NCBI RefSeq assembly: GCF_037975245.1
Contig: NC_092568.1
Coordinates: 37,476,501 to 37,540,500 of the forward strand
Reading direction: 5' to 3'
Length of the DNA: 64,000 bases
DNA from: Apostichopus japonicus
Lineage: Eukaryota; Echinodermata; Holothuroidea; Aspidochirotida; Stichopodidae
The notes below the pieces were generated by a model, which searched no databases, was not told the DNA's origin, and saw nothing but the letters and a program-made list of their open reading frames with translations. Positions within the stretch are counted from its first letter, which is position 1, and each line of letters begins with the position of its first letter. The position numbers and the translations under genes are program-made. Positions 1-15,200 of the stretch are shown one piece after another.

Positions 1-43
1 TCTACAGAAGCAAATCAACAACAAGTCTTCCACTAGCACTTAC

Positions 44-240
44 CTGCTTAAAGGACAGTACATGTAGCTGTGTATCCTCTCCTTCCATTGGTAGGACCAA
101 AGCGAGGTGACCTAGGGTCAGGGATACCTCCTTCATGCTCCTCCAACAACAGACCAGGACCATCTGAGGGGTCACATGGAAGACCTCAAGATGACTGGAT
201 GCTTTAGTATCTGTCTTCTGTTGGCTTTTACTTCTTTGTT
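44..240 (-). CDS. THADA: THADA exon 21 (start of DUF2428 core)
   Basis: Acceptor CATTTTTAG, donor CAG|gtaagt. It encodes QRSKSQQKTDTKASSHLEVF and then VTPQMVLVCCWRSMKEVSL, the most conserved THADA block in this window. Leaves in phase 0; the gene continues past the left edge. Confidence 0.95.
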
Positions 241-3200
241 CTAAAAATGACAAAACAGCAAAGTAAACAGAACATCCTCAAATGTATGACTTGTGATACC
301 TTTTAATAATCTTAAGAAATGCAACTATGCGGGAAAATGTGACAACTATATGGATCGCACCCATTATCTGCAATTCTATTTGTGTGACACTATTGGATTG
401 TTAGCACAGAACTAACATAAATGTGTTAATAACAGGCAAGCATCTTTATGTTCATCTATTTGTTACGTTACATTATATCTGCTGGTTGGTACAGAGCACA
501 TATGACTGTTAGGTTGACCCAGCCTAGCCTACTTTTTATATAAGAATCATAGCTGAAGCTGTTAACATTATTGATATTGATCATTTTCCAGAATGATTAG
601 CTTTGTGGAGATCAACCACAGTGATTGTAAATCAGGTTGAAAGCTACACAGGGTTACACTGTTGTAGTACAATATTTGTGATTGGTTACACTGTTATTGA
701 ATGGGAAAATAGGGAGTCATCATGTATCCCTGGTGGGTCCAGGGACAGAGCCCTGGATCGCTCACAAGCTGTAGCATTTTCAGTTATTTCTCCTTCTCTC
801 AGAGGGATATTCCAGCACTAACCATCTCTTTGACAGCCCTCTGTACATACTCCCCCCCCCACCGTACCCCCTTGTATCCCCAAGATCCTATACCATTTAC
901 ATCAGGGTATTAGACATCTAGCCTTGCAATGTGTAACACTTCTAACCTGTGTCGTCACTGGTTTCTGGTATATACCCTTCTGGTGACGAATTACAAACAG
1001 TCGGTGACGCTACATCAGCAACCTCTAAAGATAACGACAGTATCTTCTGAAAGAGATCCAGCCATCCTGACTCATTTATTACCTCTCTGAAATAAGAATA
1101 AAGTTATAACATCATTTATCCCAAATATGACTATTTTTTGGCATTAAATGTGCCAAAAATTTAGGGCTATAGTAAGGACAAAAGTTTGTCAAGAAGTAAC
1201 AAGTTTCATATTTTTGACATAACATATAGTCAATGGCTTGTAACAGCAGGAAGCATTGCAATAATAAAAAGAGAGTCTTACACAAAAGTGTCATTTAAGA
1301 GAAAGAAACCTATGCACTGGTATTTACCATACACATTCTAGAACAAGAGAATAGTCTTAAGGTCAACATTGATCCCACAATGCACCTATGCATTACTCAC
1401 AACATTTTGTCAGTGCTGGTGTTGCTATTTCAAAGATCTGTCTAAGGTGCTTATTTTATCAAAGCATTAACAAAAGCTCTGTTTAAACATTCAAAATAAA
1501 ATTACATTTGCAAAATATAGTATATTGCAATTTCGGTCCATTCCAATCATTCTTTTTTTCTTTCTTTTTGTTTTGGTGGGCATGGAGGCAGCATTTTGCT
1601 GAACATCCAAACACTTTTTCAATGAATGCAGTTTAAAACTTTGTGTCACTAGTCTCCAAGAAGTCCCATATCCAACATTCTAAACCAAAAGCTAAACACA
1701 AATTGACTTTACCTGGGCACAATATCTGACAATAAAGCCCTGACGCAGTGTAGTATGCCGTACATCGGTCCGCTTACTGCAGCCTCAAGCAGTGAAGAGC
1801 GCCCTCTACTAATCTGAATTTCCAGATCGCCGGATAAGTCTTCTAACACAGCTTTAACGATTCCATGTTTTCCTTGGCACTGCTTTAATGGTGGACTGTT
1901 CTGTTGGGCTAATAGTCGCAGTAGATACGCTGCGGTTTCGCAGTGGTGAGGCTTACTACTTGCGGCAAGTCTTAGAGCACATTGGTACATCTTGTGCAGT
2001 TCGTCTGGATTCTAGCCAAATGAAAGAAGAAATAAAACAAAGTTGACAAAATTGCTGTAAATGTAACAAGGTCAATACTTGACTCAACTGTCTCTTATAT
2101 TCTGGGCAGTACATGTATCATCTGATTTTAGAATTAAGATTTAAACCTGCTGCCACTCTTCTACAGTTGCTTTGAATGGGGCTCTCAAGTCACGCCCATA
2201 ATCAACAGAGGGTGCTATCATAACAGCCTTATCTAGCTCTGCTAAGCTTGACAAGTTACATTCTCCGACTGCAGATCATAAAAGTACCATGAACCATGTT
2301 AGTGGTATCTACAATGTTGTTTGTAACTATTGAAGGAGAAATCTTTTGAAACAAATTTTTGAAGTTTCAAGTCAAATAAATGTTTCAATAACCTTAACTT
2401 GTGTTCTCTAAATCACGTTTTTTGTTCGGCCAAACTTGCACCAGTGGGACTTTTAATTATTCGATCATTCTGCGTGTCTGTTTGCAAGTTTATCTGGTGT
2501 GTTTGCATGCTAGTGAAAGCTATCAACAGATCATGTTACTTTGATTAAGAGATCTGTAAACAGATCAAGAGATCACGCACATTAAGACTGATATGACAGC
2601 CCCTCTGTATAAAAGCTGGAACTTAGCTTCTATTTTTATGTAAACAATGAAATACCCAAGTTACATTAAGAGTCATACTTTTGTTCAATGATTACAACAT
2701 ACTTCCCAGCCAAGACATTCCTGTGTAATTTCTTTCAAGAGGTCAAAGGTCATGACTTTATTCAGATCAAAGGTGTCTGTCAATCGTTGGAGTAAGAGCC
2801 CAGAGTTTCTTGAATCCCACAGAGCCTTGTAGTCAAGAATTGCGCATTTATCATCTAGGAAGCAAAGAAATACTGAGACATTAATTGTATTAATAGTTCT
2901 GAAATTATAATGAAATATTAAGGAATGTATACTGGCCAAAAGGGATGGTGGAGGGGTAACTAGTTCTCTTACAGTCAGTAACATTTACTAAAAACTGCAT
3001 ACTATTTTGGCTACATCAACCATACCACTGCTGATACCCACACTTTATCTGTTCTGAGACACACACACTAACCACATCTTACCCTTTCATATAAGAATCA
3101 TAAAAGTATAGATGGATTTGCAAAACGAATAAACCCTCGCCCATTATTCACATGAAGCATACTTTGCACTTTCCACATGAATGGTGCTACAATCTTGGAA

Positions 3201-6200
3201 GAAAATTAATCTCAGTACTTTAAATGCAAAGGGTCAACTAGAACTTCAGGTCACCATCTTGAGACGTTGCATTGTTGCATTGTTGCAATGTTGCAATGTT
3301 GCATGTTGCAATGAGATGTTGCAATGTTGCACTGTGACAATGAGTGTTGCATTGTTCAAATAACAAGTACTACAGCTTGTAACTATAATAAAACCTCAAT
3401 TTTCGTTTGAAGAATAAATAAACTCCAAAACACTTAAAACACATTAAATTGCAGCTTAACAGCGCTCTAATCTCAATCATACTAAGAGTGCACTTCATGA
3501 ATATTCAACTGCCTCTGATTAATTCTTCAGGTCAATTGCAATTCGTTCCACTTCATACTAACTATCCAATTAAACTGATGATAAGCCCATTTTATACCTT
3601 TGAATATTGATCTGACGATGGTAATGATGAGTAGAGAGGTCGTTCTCTGAGGATAACTGTACCCAGGACTGAGTCCCTCCATCAAAAGATGCCAAAGATT
3701 TTCTAAAAAACTCTGTTTTACAGAAAAGCAAACAAAGAGCAATGGTATGAATTAAGGAAGTATCCTAATGGTAGTCTTAATTTCATGTTGTATCCAGATT
3801 GAAAGCACTTTAAAATTCATTTTGTCTTCTTATTAATTCTCTATTTCAAATTGCCCCCCCCCCCCCAATAAAAAAGATTTTACAAAAGTTACCCTTCAAA
3901 ACTTATAAAGTTTTCACTTTGGTAAAACCAGATATTTTTGTTGGATTTCAAACATAATTGATAGAAATTATCAAGGGTGATAAATAAGCTGACAACATAC
4001 TTCTCAAGGTTGAATATATTAAAATCTACAAAAGAGTGTATCTGCATGGTATGAAACACTAACGCCTAATTTATTTCTAAATAAAAAAGTCATTTTCTCA
4101 TATCCATGTTACTATTGTCAACTGAGTTTGTTTGTTGTGTTATCTTTATACAAACAATAAGCAAACAGGTTTAATAGAATTGAATATAAAGAGCAAATGA
4201 TTGTATCGTTTGGAAGAAGGAGGATCACTCAATTTTATTCACTTAAATTTAATACAACCATCTTGAAATCTCCTTCATCCATTTAATAGCATCTTCTCCA
4301 AAGATCTGGCAAAACTTCCTACCTTGTAAACATTTAACTTTCCCTTCAACAATGCTTGTCCATCGATATCCCCTCTCTGTTGTGACTTCTTGACAGATTT
4401 TTCAAAAGATTTGGAACTATCTTTGAGTCTGTAGAGCATCTTAAAGAGAATTACAAAATAAAACAAGGATTCTTTAGTTAATTCTTGTAGCAATACAACA
4501 GCAATGTGAAAAAAACTTAACATCTGCAGGAATATTTCACACAAAATGATCAAATACAACATGAAAACAACTGGGAATGCATTTTCACACAATTTGTTTG
4601 TTAAACATTTCTAAAAGCTTGAATGTTATCTGGGATGGGCTTCGACCAGCTCATTAGAACAGCTGACGATCGTGAATTGCGGAAAGCTTGTGACGTGTCA
4701 TCATGTTGCCCAAACGGCCCTCAAGCTATGGTAAATAGTAGATAGAATACTATCTGAAATGTAAGCATACAAGCAATCTCTACACATTCAAATTTGGGTG
4801 GTTCTTTAAAAGGTCCATAGCAACTCAATCTGTGTTCTCTCTCTAAGGCAGGTAGGTTGGAAAACAGCTTGTGTGATATTTTGCAAATTATTCTTACAGC
4901 AAAAACAATCCCTACCAAGTTTGCCTTTCTTCCCCTTCCCTCCTTTGCCTTTGATTCCTCCCCTCCCCCCCCCCTCCATCCCTTCCTCCTCACAAACACT
5001 CACACGAACAAATGAAGACAGAATAAAACTACATGATAAACCTTCTGCATCTACAATCGGTTAGTGATGAACCTACAGGATCACATCAGACAAATTCTAA
5101 ACACCTTGAATAAATTTTAAAAAACCTGTAAAAAGAAACTAGTTATCCATGTCCACACACAATTCAAACAGGAATGTTTGTTGGTTTGACTTACTTTCTT
5201 CATCATTGCCAACAGCTGCTGTCTGAAGGCAGCTGATTGGTTGGTCATATGCAAAGGAAGACATTGCTGCAACAGCTCTAGTTCATCTTTACTAAGTTCT
5301 TCAGTTGTTTTCTTAGAATCACATAAAAGACCCAGGGCATCCAGAATAATCTTTAAAAACAATTAAAGAAATAACACTTTATGAAAAACATATCAGACTT
5401 GATGAAATCTGAAACACATCACTTATCCCTGCAAGGAGTACTCCTTAATAATACTAGTCACACAATTAAACTTTTAAACAGAATATGGTGTTGGCACCTT
5501 TTCCACATGGTTACACAAAACAGAATTTAGTGACTATAAAGTAAATGAGAGCCAATAGTAAACTGCTACAGTTGACAAAATGGGGTCCATTCTACATAGA
5601 TTGATACATGTGTCTAGCCAATCAGAGCAATGCATTAACTGATAAAATGTGCAACTACATCAATCTAATAAGGAACAATATGTGCTGTGTGATTTTCATC
5701 TATTGTTTAGAATAATGCTCCATGGATGCACTTTGATTACTGAAATATATTTATAGTAGACTATGGGAAGCCTCCAGAGGGTTGCAAATTCTTCTTGATG
5801 TTGGATAGTTAATCTACTTTTTTTTTATGAATGCCAACATCCCAGCTAACATTCATGCAATCTAAGCATCAATTATGAGGGGTGGGTGTTTGATGGGTCG
5901 TGGCTCAGTCCCTGTGGAAGCTCCAGAACACTGCTCTAGAGCATTGACATATTTTTTTGATTAATGACTTACTTGATTATCCCTGTGGGAAAGTGCTTCT
6001 TGCAGTGTTGTCATGGTGACGATCCCCTTCCACAGGTGCTGGGTAGATTCATTCTCTGTAACCTGGTTTCCATGTTTTAAAACACCAACAGATCTTGCAA
6101 CTTTAAGCCACATTATCAAAATGTTGAGTCTTCTGCAACCATGTGTTACCGTGGTAACACAAGAATCCATTGAACTTACAACAAATGATAGGCAGGGAGG

Positions 6201-9200
6201 ATTGCACTTGAGGACTTTGGGGATAAAATACTGAAATATATGAAGAAGAAAAAAAATATATTTTCATTATGATGACATTTAGTTTGTAAAATAAATTACT
6301 TTAACCAGTGTCCACTCAAATTCAAGAATAAGGTGACTTATGAAATTTTGTCATAAGCTTGTTTGTGGTTATTACTTACTAAGCATAGACCTTCATCTCC
6401 CTTTCATCACAGACATATAAGCCTAGGCCAGTTTGAAAATTAACCTCACAGGCTAAGATGTCAATAGTTCCATAAATATATGCTTATGCTGTTTACCAGC
6501 TGATTGCAACATTTTTGATGAAATGCTTTATGGCATTCACAGTAGAGATGAATGCAATAAGACAAGTACATAACTGGGACATGAACTAATATTGATTACT
6601 ACTAATATTGCATAATTTAGCACTAGGCTGGATGTGATTAGATTTAAAGTGCTATTGTGAATGATTACATGGTGATTTCACCCCTGTTTGGAAGAACTGT
6701 TTGTATAGCCTGAACATTCCAATGGAAAGTACTGTGTTACTACCATCTTTTGAACTCATGTTAACACATTCATTCTTAAGTGATTATTTCATAAACAGTC
6801 AAGATACTCACCTGGCTTAAATACCTTTCTTGTTGTTTCTGCAATGAATCACTGAGAAGGATAGTCAAAGATGGCTTTATCCACACAGTACACCATTGAT
6901 CAGAATTGTCTTCGATCTCTTGGAAATGTTGCTTGAAAAGCTTCTCCAACAATTCGCTTGCCTGGGTATCACCAACAAAACCGACAAATGATATCATTAC
7001 TGATTCGATCAATACTGCATGATGCAAAGAGTGTAAAAGCTGCTTGTGTCACATACAGCTACAAAAAGTATCAGATGTGTATCACTGTGTCTTAGATTGT
7101 AAACTAAAACTAACTGGATTACTTCCAGGGAATAACAATTAGTGCTCAAATTTTGTGGTTCTATGTATTAAGGAGATGACCAAATTTAAAATGCTGTGAT
7201 CCAGACACAAGTATTTTGGTCGAGATAAAAATCCAATGCAAAAAGACATGCAGGACACTGAAAGCCTGATTATTCACATTCATTTAGTACAACATGATGC
7301 ATTACATCAGGTTATGAAATTATTCAATGATCTGGGATGCCTTTACCTGTGAGCCATGAATGAACATTATGTTTGTGGTTGTAAGAAATCACACCTTGTT
7401 TAGGTTCAGCTATCTCTACAAACAGGATGTGAAAAAGATAACATTGACCATTTTCAAAATTTGAAGATATTCCCTGGAGGGTACATAAAATCTAGGAACA
7501 TTTCTGAGGCACTTTAATCCGAGGGCGGTACAAGATATCCTGGGACGGTCCCCAAAATTTGTGGATGTCTAGCCACCTTATGATAGAACAAATTTTAGAG
7601 ACCATGTTGTGTATCCCACTCCTCTCAGTGTACCATTGATATATATCCATCATGAGAAACCTAACATATATTGTTCAAACTACTCACGTATGGAGCAATA
7701 GACTGTTCTGTCATTGCCATCATTAGGTCTCTTGCAATGGTAGGATGTAACACTAGGATCTTTTCCACATTGAAGTACGGTACCATTGACACCAGTAATC
7801 TATATTTGCATCGGACGTGCCAACTGGAAGTCATCAAGGTTTGAAAGATGTTGCTCATGAATGGGTCCTCACTTGAGTACCCTGTCGTACAGGCAGAAAA
7901 AAAGGAATTGAAAGTTTGCAATCTGGATTCATTTGGCATGTGGACACTACTGCCGGCACCATACAATAGTACATCATCCGAAAAAATCATTTCAGTAGAG
8001 GCAAAACTGACATATACTCCTGTAGCATAATGTGTCTCTTATATTGTGTTTTCAGCAGCTTCAGTTTTTTTAAAGCTTAAGAAATGAAGACATACAATAT
8101 GGAAGGTCCTGTAAATGCTTTTGTTAAGTTTATAGCAACATGAGAAATATCAAGTTCCATGATTTCACTGCATCATGTTCAAACTGTTAGAAGTTAATGG
8201 AACTCCATGTAAACAAACAAATGAAAGGGTTTGCCTCTTGTTTTGTTTGCTTGTTATATCTGATCTTATAAACATGGCTGAAACTCTCATGCAATTGGAA
8301 ATTGAGAATCAACTATTGATCCTGCTTAGATGTCAAAGACTTATTAATGAAAACAGCTTTACCTTGTTGGCAAATGATGTGAGTCTCTATCAGATTTTCA
8401 AATATACTTCGGCATTGATGTCTGATTCCCTGTGAAGAAGAGGACAGTTTGTATGCTATTTATATTAAGGAAATTTTCAGCCCAAAGTGAAACATATTTT
8501 ATGACTACTTTTATCAATTTTATATTTACAATGGAATGAATAAATGAAAATAAATAAAAGCAATGGTTGCTAGGATAAACTTAATCACCATGGCGAATAG
8601 AGATTGATTTTTTACGTAGTGTTGTTACTCAAGTGGTTAGTTCTCCCTATAAATTTATATTTGCTTAAAACTTTTCCCGATTAGGTTCCATGCTGTTCTT
8701 AACATCTAATTTTCATGGGGGGGGTGACCAAAACTGATTCAACAAGATTTCTTTCATTTTTAGTTGACGAAAAGTGAAAAGTTTCTTTAAATATCTCATC
8801 AAAGAACATTGCACAAGTGGAGAGAATTTGGTGAGAAGCAGAGTACCCTAATGAAGCCCATTTAGTTGTTGTTTGTATAGCTTACATCTACAGGGTGGTC
8901 CCAGCTCTTCCAGATGTATCCCATAAGCTGCTTGGCAATCACTCCACTTCCTCTGAGTGAGGGTTTCAACTCCTCACAGAAACTAGCAGAGTTTTTGGCC
9001 ACAATGCCCCACTGGACAATGGTCCTAGCAGCACAGAGTGATGAACTGGCCTCTGTTAACCTGTAAAGTAAAGTAGGAACAGAATAAGCTACATTAAAAC
9101 TACAATAATCACTGGGGTGGGGACAGTATGAGCCATGGGTGAAGAGGGGCAAGACTTATTGGATTTCAACGTTCAAACTTGGAGAAGAAATCAGTTATGT

Positions 9201-12200
9201 TTGTTTTGTAAATTTGACTGATCTGAACCCTAATAATTCTCTTCTGTTTATGCTATGGGTCTACTGCAACAATTTCTAGATTTACTGTCCAACTACAGGT
9301 TATCTTTCCCATCATGAAGAAAATGGTCACAGGATACTTACCTATCACTAAGGTTCATTAATTCCCAGAATGCAACATCTGTGAGAATAACTTTCTCTGT
9401 ACCATCCACGATCATTCTCTGAAGTAGGGCAGAAGGTGAGTGCATAGCCAAAATCCCATGCAAGAGAAATAAACGACTCAAAGGAAGTAAAGATGGAGTA
9501 ACTGTTGTCATGGTAACTGCTATATCCTTTTGTCCAGCATTGTTTCCAAGTAGGCAAAGCAACTGTCAGCAAACGATAGATGAAACAAAAATTAAAAAAC
9601 TTAGGCCATGTCAAACTCTGTGAGGCGCACATCAATCTTTGATGACATAATGGCAAATTAAGGCTAAAAGCTCATCTGTGTTGCCTTAAATGTTAGGAAA
9701 CCCTAATTTTGTCAAAACTTGCTAAGCTGGATGTTCTAACCCTTCCAGTATATTCCTGGACAAGTAAACAGAGTACAACATAACAAATCTATGTCTCTGT
9801 GAGAACAAATGGACTTATGGTGTTTTTCAATAGATAACATGTAATCCTCATTTGGTGTAATTCATCTAAATGCAACTAATTAACCCACTGATAAACTTAG
9901 CAAATCTATCCTAGTGAAGACAACCGCTTCTATGGTGGTTGTAAATTTTGATCATAGGTAAATTAAGTTTTTTTTGTGAATTCAACCACATGTAAACTGA
10001 TTCTGCAACTACTAAAACCTAACCAATCCATTTTCCAGTTATGGGATTCTAATCTTATGGTTGTTGTAAAACACAGATCAATCACAATTTTGGTCTCATT
10101 CACCCACAGGCTACTCTCACAAGATTTTGTGAACAAACAGCTACAACAAATGTCAATATCAAGCAAATACAAATTATTCTCCTTATAGGTCACACTTGTT
10201 TTCTTGAAATCCTTTCCCAATACCCTTTGCCAATGATTTGTTTTTGACTCATTGTCGAAGGTAAATATACAGACCTGTTTGAGTGAAGCATCTTCTCCAA
10301 GCCTGAGCTTAGCAATTAAAGCCACAGTCAAACCAGCAGCACTTCTACAATCCAGTGAAAACATTTCTACATCAAAAGAACAACAAACTGATTTTATTTG
10401 ATTCCAATAACAATAATGAAATCAAAATGGTATATTAAAAAAAAAAGAATGTATGGTATAAAAAACATGGCACAAGAATAGAAGATAAAATATCACAGAA
10501 AAAATAACCTTCACAACAGCAGTAGTGGTATTCTATTGTTGAGGTAGTTAACAACATAAGACAAACCATATCAAACTCAAAGAGCCATATCTAACATGGT
10601 CCATCAAAGACAGGAATCAAAGATAGACTTTCCATGGTCTCTCTCTGTTTCTCAATCCAGAAATTTCTTTAGTACATGTGAGACCCTGCATGTGTGACTC
10701 TGAATAGGTTGAAAGATTTTCCATGGTCTCTCTCTGTTTCTCAATCCAGAAATGACTTAAGTACATGTGAAACCCTGTATGAGTGAATCTGGATAGGTTG
10801 AAAGACTTTCCATTATCTCTCTCTGTTTCTCAATCCAGAAATGACTTAAGTTCACGTTAGACCCTGTATGAGTGAATCTGAATAGGTTGAAAGACTTTCC
10901 ATGGTCTCTCTGTTCCCAATCCAGAAATGACTTAAGTACATGTTAGACCCTGTATGAGTGACTCTGAATAGGTTGATAGACTTTCCATGGTCTCTCTCTT
11001 TCAAGAACAGAGCTTGTATGGTGATTAATGCTGTATATGTTATACTTCTACAAACAGAACACTTAACTATACAGAACCAACAACATTCATGAGTATTGAT
11101 TAGAAGGCAAAAACTTGAACAAAAGCTTGTGCAAATAACTGCGCAGTTTGGCAAGCTGTTTTACCTAACGCCAACACTTCATTCTATGTTATGCTTATCT
11201 AAGCTTGCACAGACCATTGTTAGTGTTTCTGTAATGTTTAAATAACATAAAAATAACATAAAACAAGGTCCAATTGTGTCCATTCTCATAACTAACCCTT
11301 TTTTTTCTTTTTTCGTTTCATTGATCAAAAGCCCTTTTTAAATTTGGAGTCTCTCTTCAATCAATCCTACATTAGTGTTATGACTGTCACTGTAACCACT
11401 TTTGCTGAGCCATTTGCAAGCACTGCACATCATAAAATTCATCCTCTCATTCGCTAGATATTAGCCTGAAAAGTTCCAAGGTTGTTTCTTAGCTAAATAT
11501 GAATGAGTATTCTGATACTTTACCATCATTTAGGACTTGTAGAGAGTGATCTGTGACTCCTTCCAATACTTCTGACAATACTTTGTCTCCGATATCTTTA
11601 ATAAGTCTTTCTGAGTATTTCTGAGCCAGACTCATCACAATCTTCAAGCAAGCCAAGCAGTGATTCATAAACTCTGTTTTCCTGACCACACTCACTGAAT
11701 TTCTGTTTGGATAGAAACAAAGAAGAGTTCAATTATTTTTAGTATGATTTGTTTGTTTTTATAAGGTTACACATTCCACAAAGTTGATAGGGTTTTGATA
11801 AACATTTCTTGTAGGATGCAGACCTGTCCACCCTCCCCTCCCCTCCCCACCCCACCCCACCCCAACAAAGTCAGTTCCTCAGCAACGCTATACATATTTA
11901 AATATTCAGGCAGAGTTTTTCAAATCTACTGCAATATATTCAACAACTTTGGATAATTCCCTGTAGGTTTATTAGTGTTATTAACCCAGGATGTACTGAG
12001 TTTATATTGTCACAAAATCCACAACTTTGCAATTAAATTTATTGGTTGTAGTATTATACTCAAAAAGTGATCATGCTTCAGTCCATCACAATTTGATATC
12101 AACTTGAATTAGGTTAACTTTGCATTTAAATTTATTGCTAACGTAATTATGCTCTATACAGTCCATCACAATTTGAAATCAACTTAACTTAAGTTAATTA

Positions 12201-15200
12201 CTGTTATTTACACAGGATGTACTGAGTTTATATTGTCACAAAATGCAGTAACTTTGCAATTAAATTTATTGGTTATAGTATTATACTCAAAAAGTGTTCA
12301 TGCTTCAGTCCATCACAATTTGATATCAATTAAAATTAAGTTAATTAGTGCTATTTACCCAGGATGACCTAAATTCATATTGTCACAAAACGCAGTAACT
12401 TTGCAATTAAATTCATTGGTTGTAGTAATATACTCAAAAAGTGTTCATGCTACAGTCCATCACAATTTGATATCAACTTAAATAAAGTTTACTTTGCATT
12501 TAAATTTATTGGTTACGATATTATGCTTTTCACACTTAATCGTGAATTATCTTGCGAAATGAAAGATCGCTTTACAGTGTCATTCACTTCTTTGCTTTTC
12601 CAAAGACCATTTGTATCTAAATCAGGTCCCTGTTGACTATATTTGGTGAAATTAACTGTCAACTCAAAACTCAAAACTTTTAAAGTCAGTTACTGAAATA
12701 AATAAACAAAGGCAATATACCGATGTATCTAAGATGACTTAGTGTATAACATTGAAATCTAATCATACCTTACTGCATGCTGGCAATGAATAGTATGTGT
12801 GGTATAATAATGGCAAGCTGTAGTTTGAACAGCTTTTTCAAATATGTATAAAATTTGTTGACATACTGTACATGGCTAGTGGTGATTATGCCCATTTGTG
12901 ACAAAATAGTAAAGAAATAACTTGAAAATATATCTTGACATTTCTAGGTTAATAATAGCACACAAAACTTCTTAAGTCCGTCATTCACTATGCTTTATGC
13001 ACTATGGAGCAACTTTTGTTTACTAGGTTTTCACCTTGTTATGTGAGGGTACCTTACAGACTAACTCTAGACTTAAAATACATAACATTCAATCATTGAC
13101 TGTTGGTCACCCAATCTAAGATGGATAAAGTCTACATAATTTCATAAATTTTACAACTCATTCTTCAAACTAAGAACTAACAGTTGTGACATAAAATGTT
13201 CAGATTACCTACCTATGGATATACTGAGTACTTGATTATTTCAGCCAATCAGAGGGCTTGATTTTGTTTGAGTATATAACATAGAAAACACAAAACTAAA
13301 GGTCACAGTGCAGTGATACTACACATTTTGACATTGTCTTCTTTCCTTTGTATCAATTTTCCTCAGATTTTCACTTCTTTGCCTTGATCCTTATCACTGG
13401 AGTATAAAATATGTTCGTTCACTACATGATCCATTTTCTTTTCATTTTAAGAACATTTTATCTACAAACTGAACAGAGATTAGCATTTCAAACCGCTCAC
13501 CTTGTCAGGTCAATAATTTGTCCGAGACATTGATGGCAAAAAGGTAGAACTATATGAAAATAAAGAAAGAGGTAAAGGGAAACATAAATATGCTGTCGAT
13601 ACAATAGGCTAGATTTAATGCAAAACAAAGAGTGCTATAACAATATCTTTCATGATGAGAGGGACCTTCCCTTTGTTCCCCCGGCCCCTCATCCTGGCCA
13701 TGATTTTGATCTATTCTCCCTAAAGAATATCTCCATCCTACTGACGACACCACGAAAGGAAAAAAAATACAAAATATCTGAAATCACTTGTATTCACTAT
13801 AAAGACAAGTGTATTCTAAAAATACTGTTGTTGAATCTTTGGTATTCTAATTAAAGAAAACAACAACCAAAACAAGAGCATCAATGATGCAGTATCTCAA
13901 TACTGGAAGTTTTAATTTTGATTCCTAATTTCAAATCTTTGCTCTGTCTCTACAATTATCAATATCAATCATGGTACAACAAATATATAACTTGCATTTT
14001 TGCTACTTTGCCACGAATAGTCTCTGCAGGTTACACTTTATCCTGCTAGTCTTGCCTTTAGCGCTCATTGCCTGTTAGTCGAAAGAACGACGTTGCAAGG
14101 TTTAGTAATGTCATAGAATATTTAAGAACTTGTTTTTCATGTGGTATCCTTCATCTTAGGTCAGTCTCTGTTGGACTTTTTGGTCATATAGTTTGATGTC
14201 AATGACAACAGCCAAATTAGAAGAGGCGAACAACTCGACCATATTCTTGATGCCTGCCTTGAGAGCTAGGCCTATTGACCTACTGTATGTTAATGTAGAC
14301 TGTAGTGGTGACTACCATCAAAACTGTGTCCACTTCTAGATATCAAAACAACCCACGTTTTTCCATCTCAATTTTTCGGACATGAAGATTTCATGGATTT
14401 ATGACTTGGAAAAAATAATGTAAAAGAAGATTACAAGTTTTTATATGCAAGTGATGGGTGGCCTCCTCTTCCCCTAATAGCCACCTCAGTTCCTCTTCAT
14501 TTTGTTATTTTATTTTAATTCTTTGTACATTTGATGTCAAACATTACAGGTTCAAAAGAAAGCTAAACATACTTCTTATAACCTTATACATCTTAGGCCT
14601 ATATCCTTATAAATAAAACATAACCTTATACAATTTTTATTGTCTTATCAAAGTTGTGATGCTATGGCCGGCTCCTCTTTTATACGTACCCATCAAACAA
14701 ACTTACCCTGGTCCTTCCTAGGAAAAGCTGTCTGAACACCAGTACAATGCTAATGTGGCTATCACTGAAAGCCTAATAGGCCTAGTGGCCTATATATATA
14801 TATATTTTTTTTTAAATTGCACTAGGCCTACAGTAAATAGCCTTCAGAAATACAAGAATGTGTATACGTAATTATACAAAATACATGAAGGGCAATCAAA
14901 CAAACTTATCATGGCCCTTGCTCTGAAAAGCTACCTGAACACCATTATAGTGTTCAACCGATTATGCATAACAGAAAATACCGATTACTGATTATTTTTT
15001 CATAATCGTACCGATTCCGATTATTTGAAAATGAGAAAATATCCCGTTTATACGAAATCGTACCATTTTGTATGTACCAAATTACCTCTGGAGTTTCTCG
15101 GAAAGAAATTTTTTTTTTTTAAATTTCCAAAATACGGAGATATGACATCCTACCTAGTCAGCACTGTGCTAAGCGAATGGCCTAACCACCTCGACGTAAA

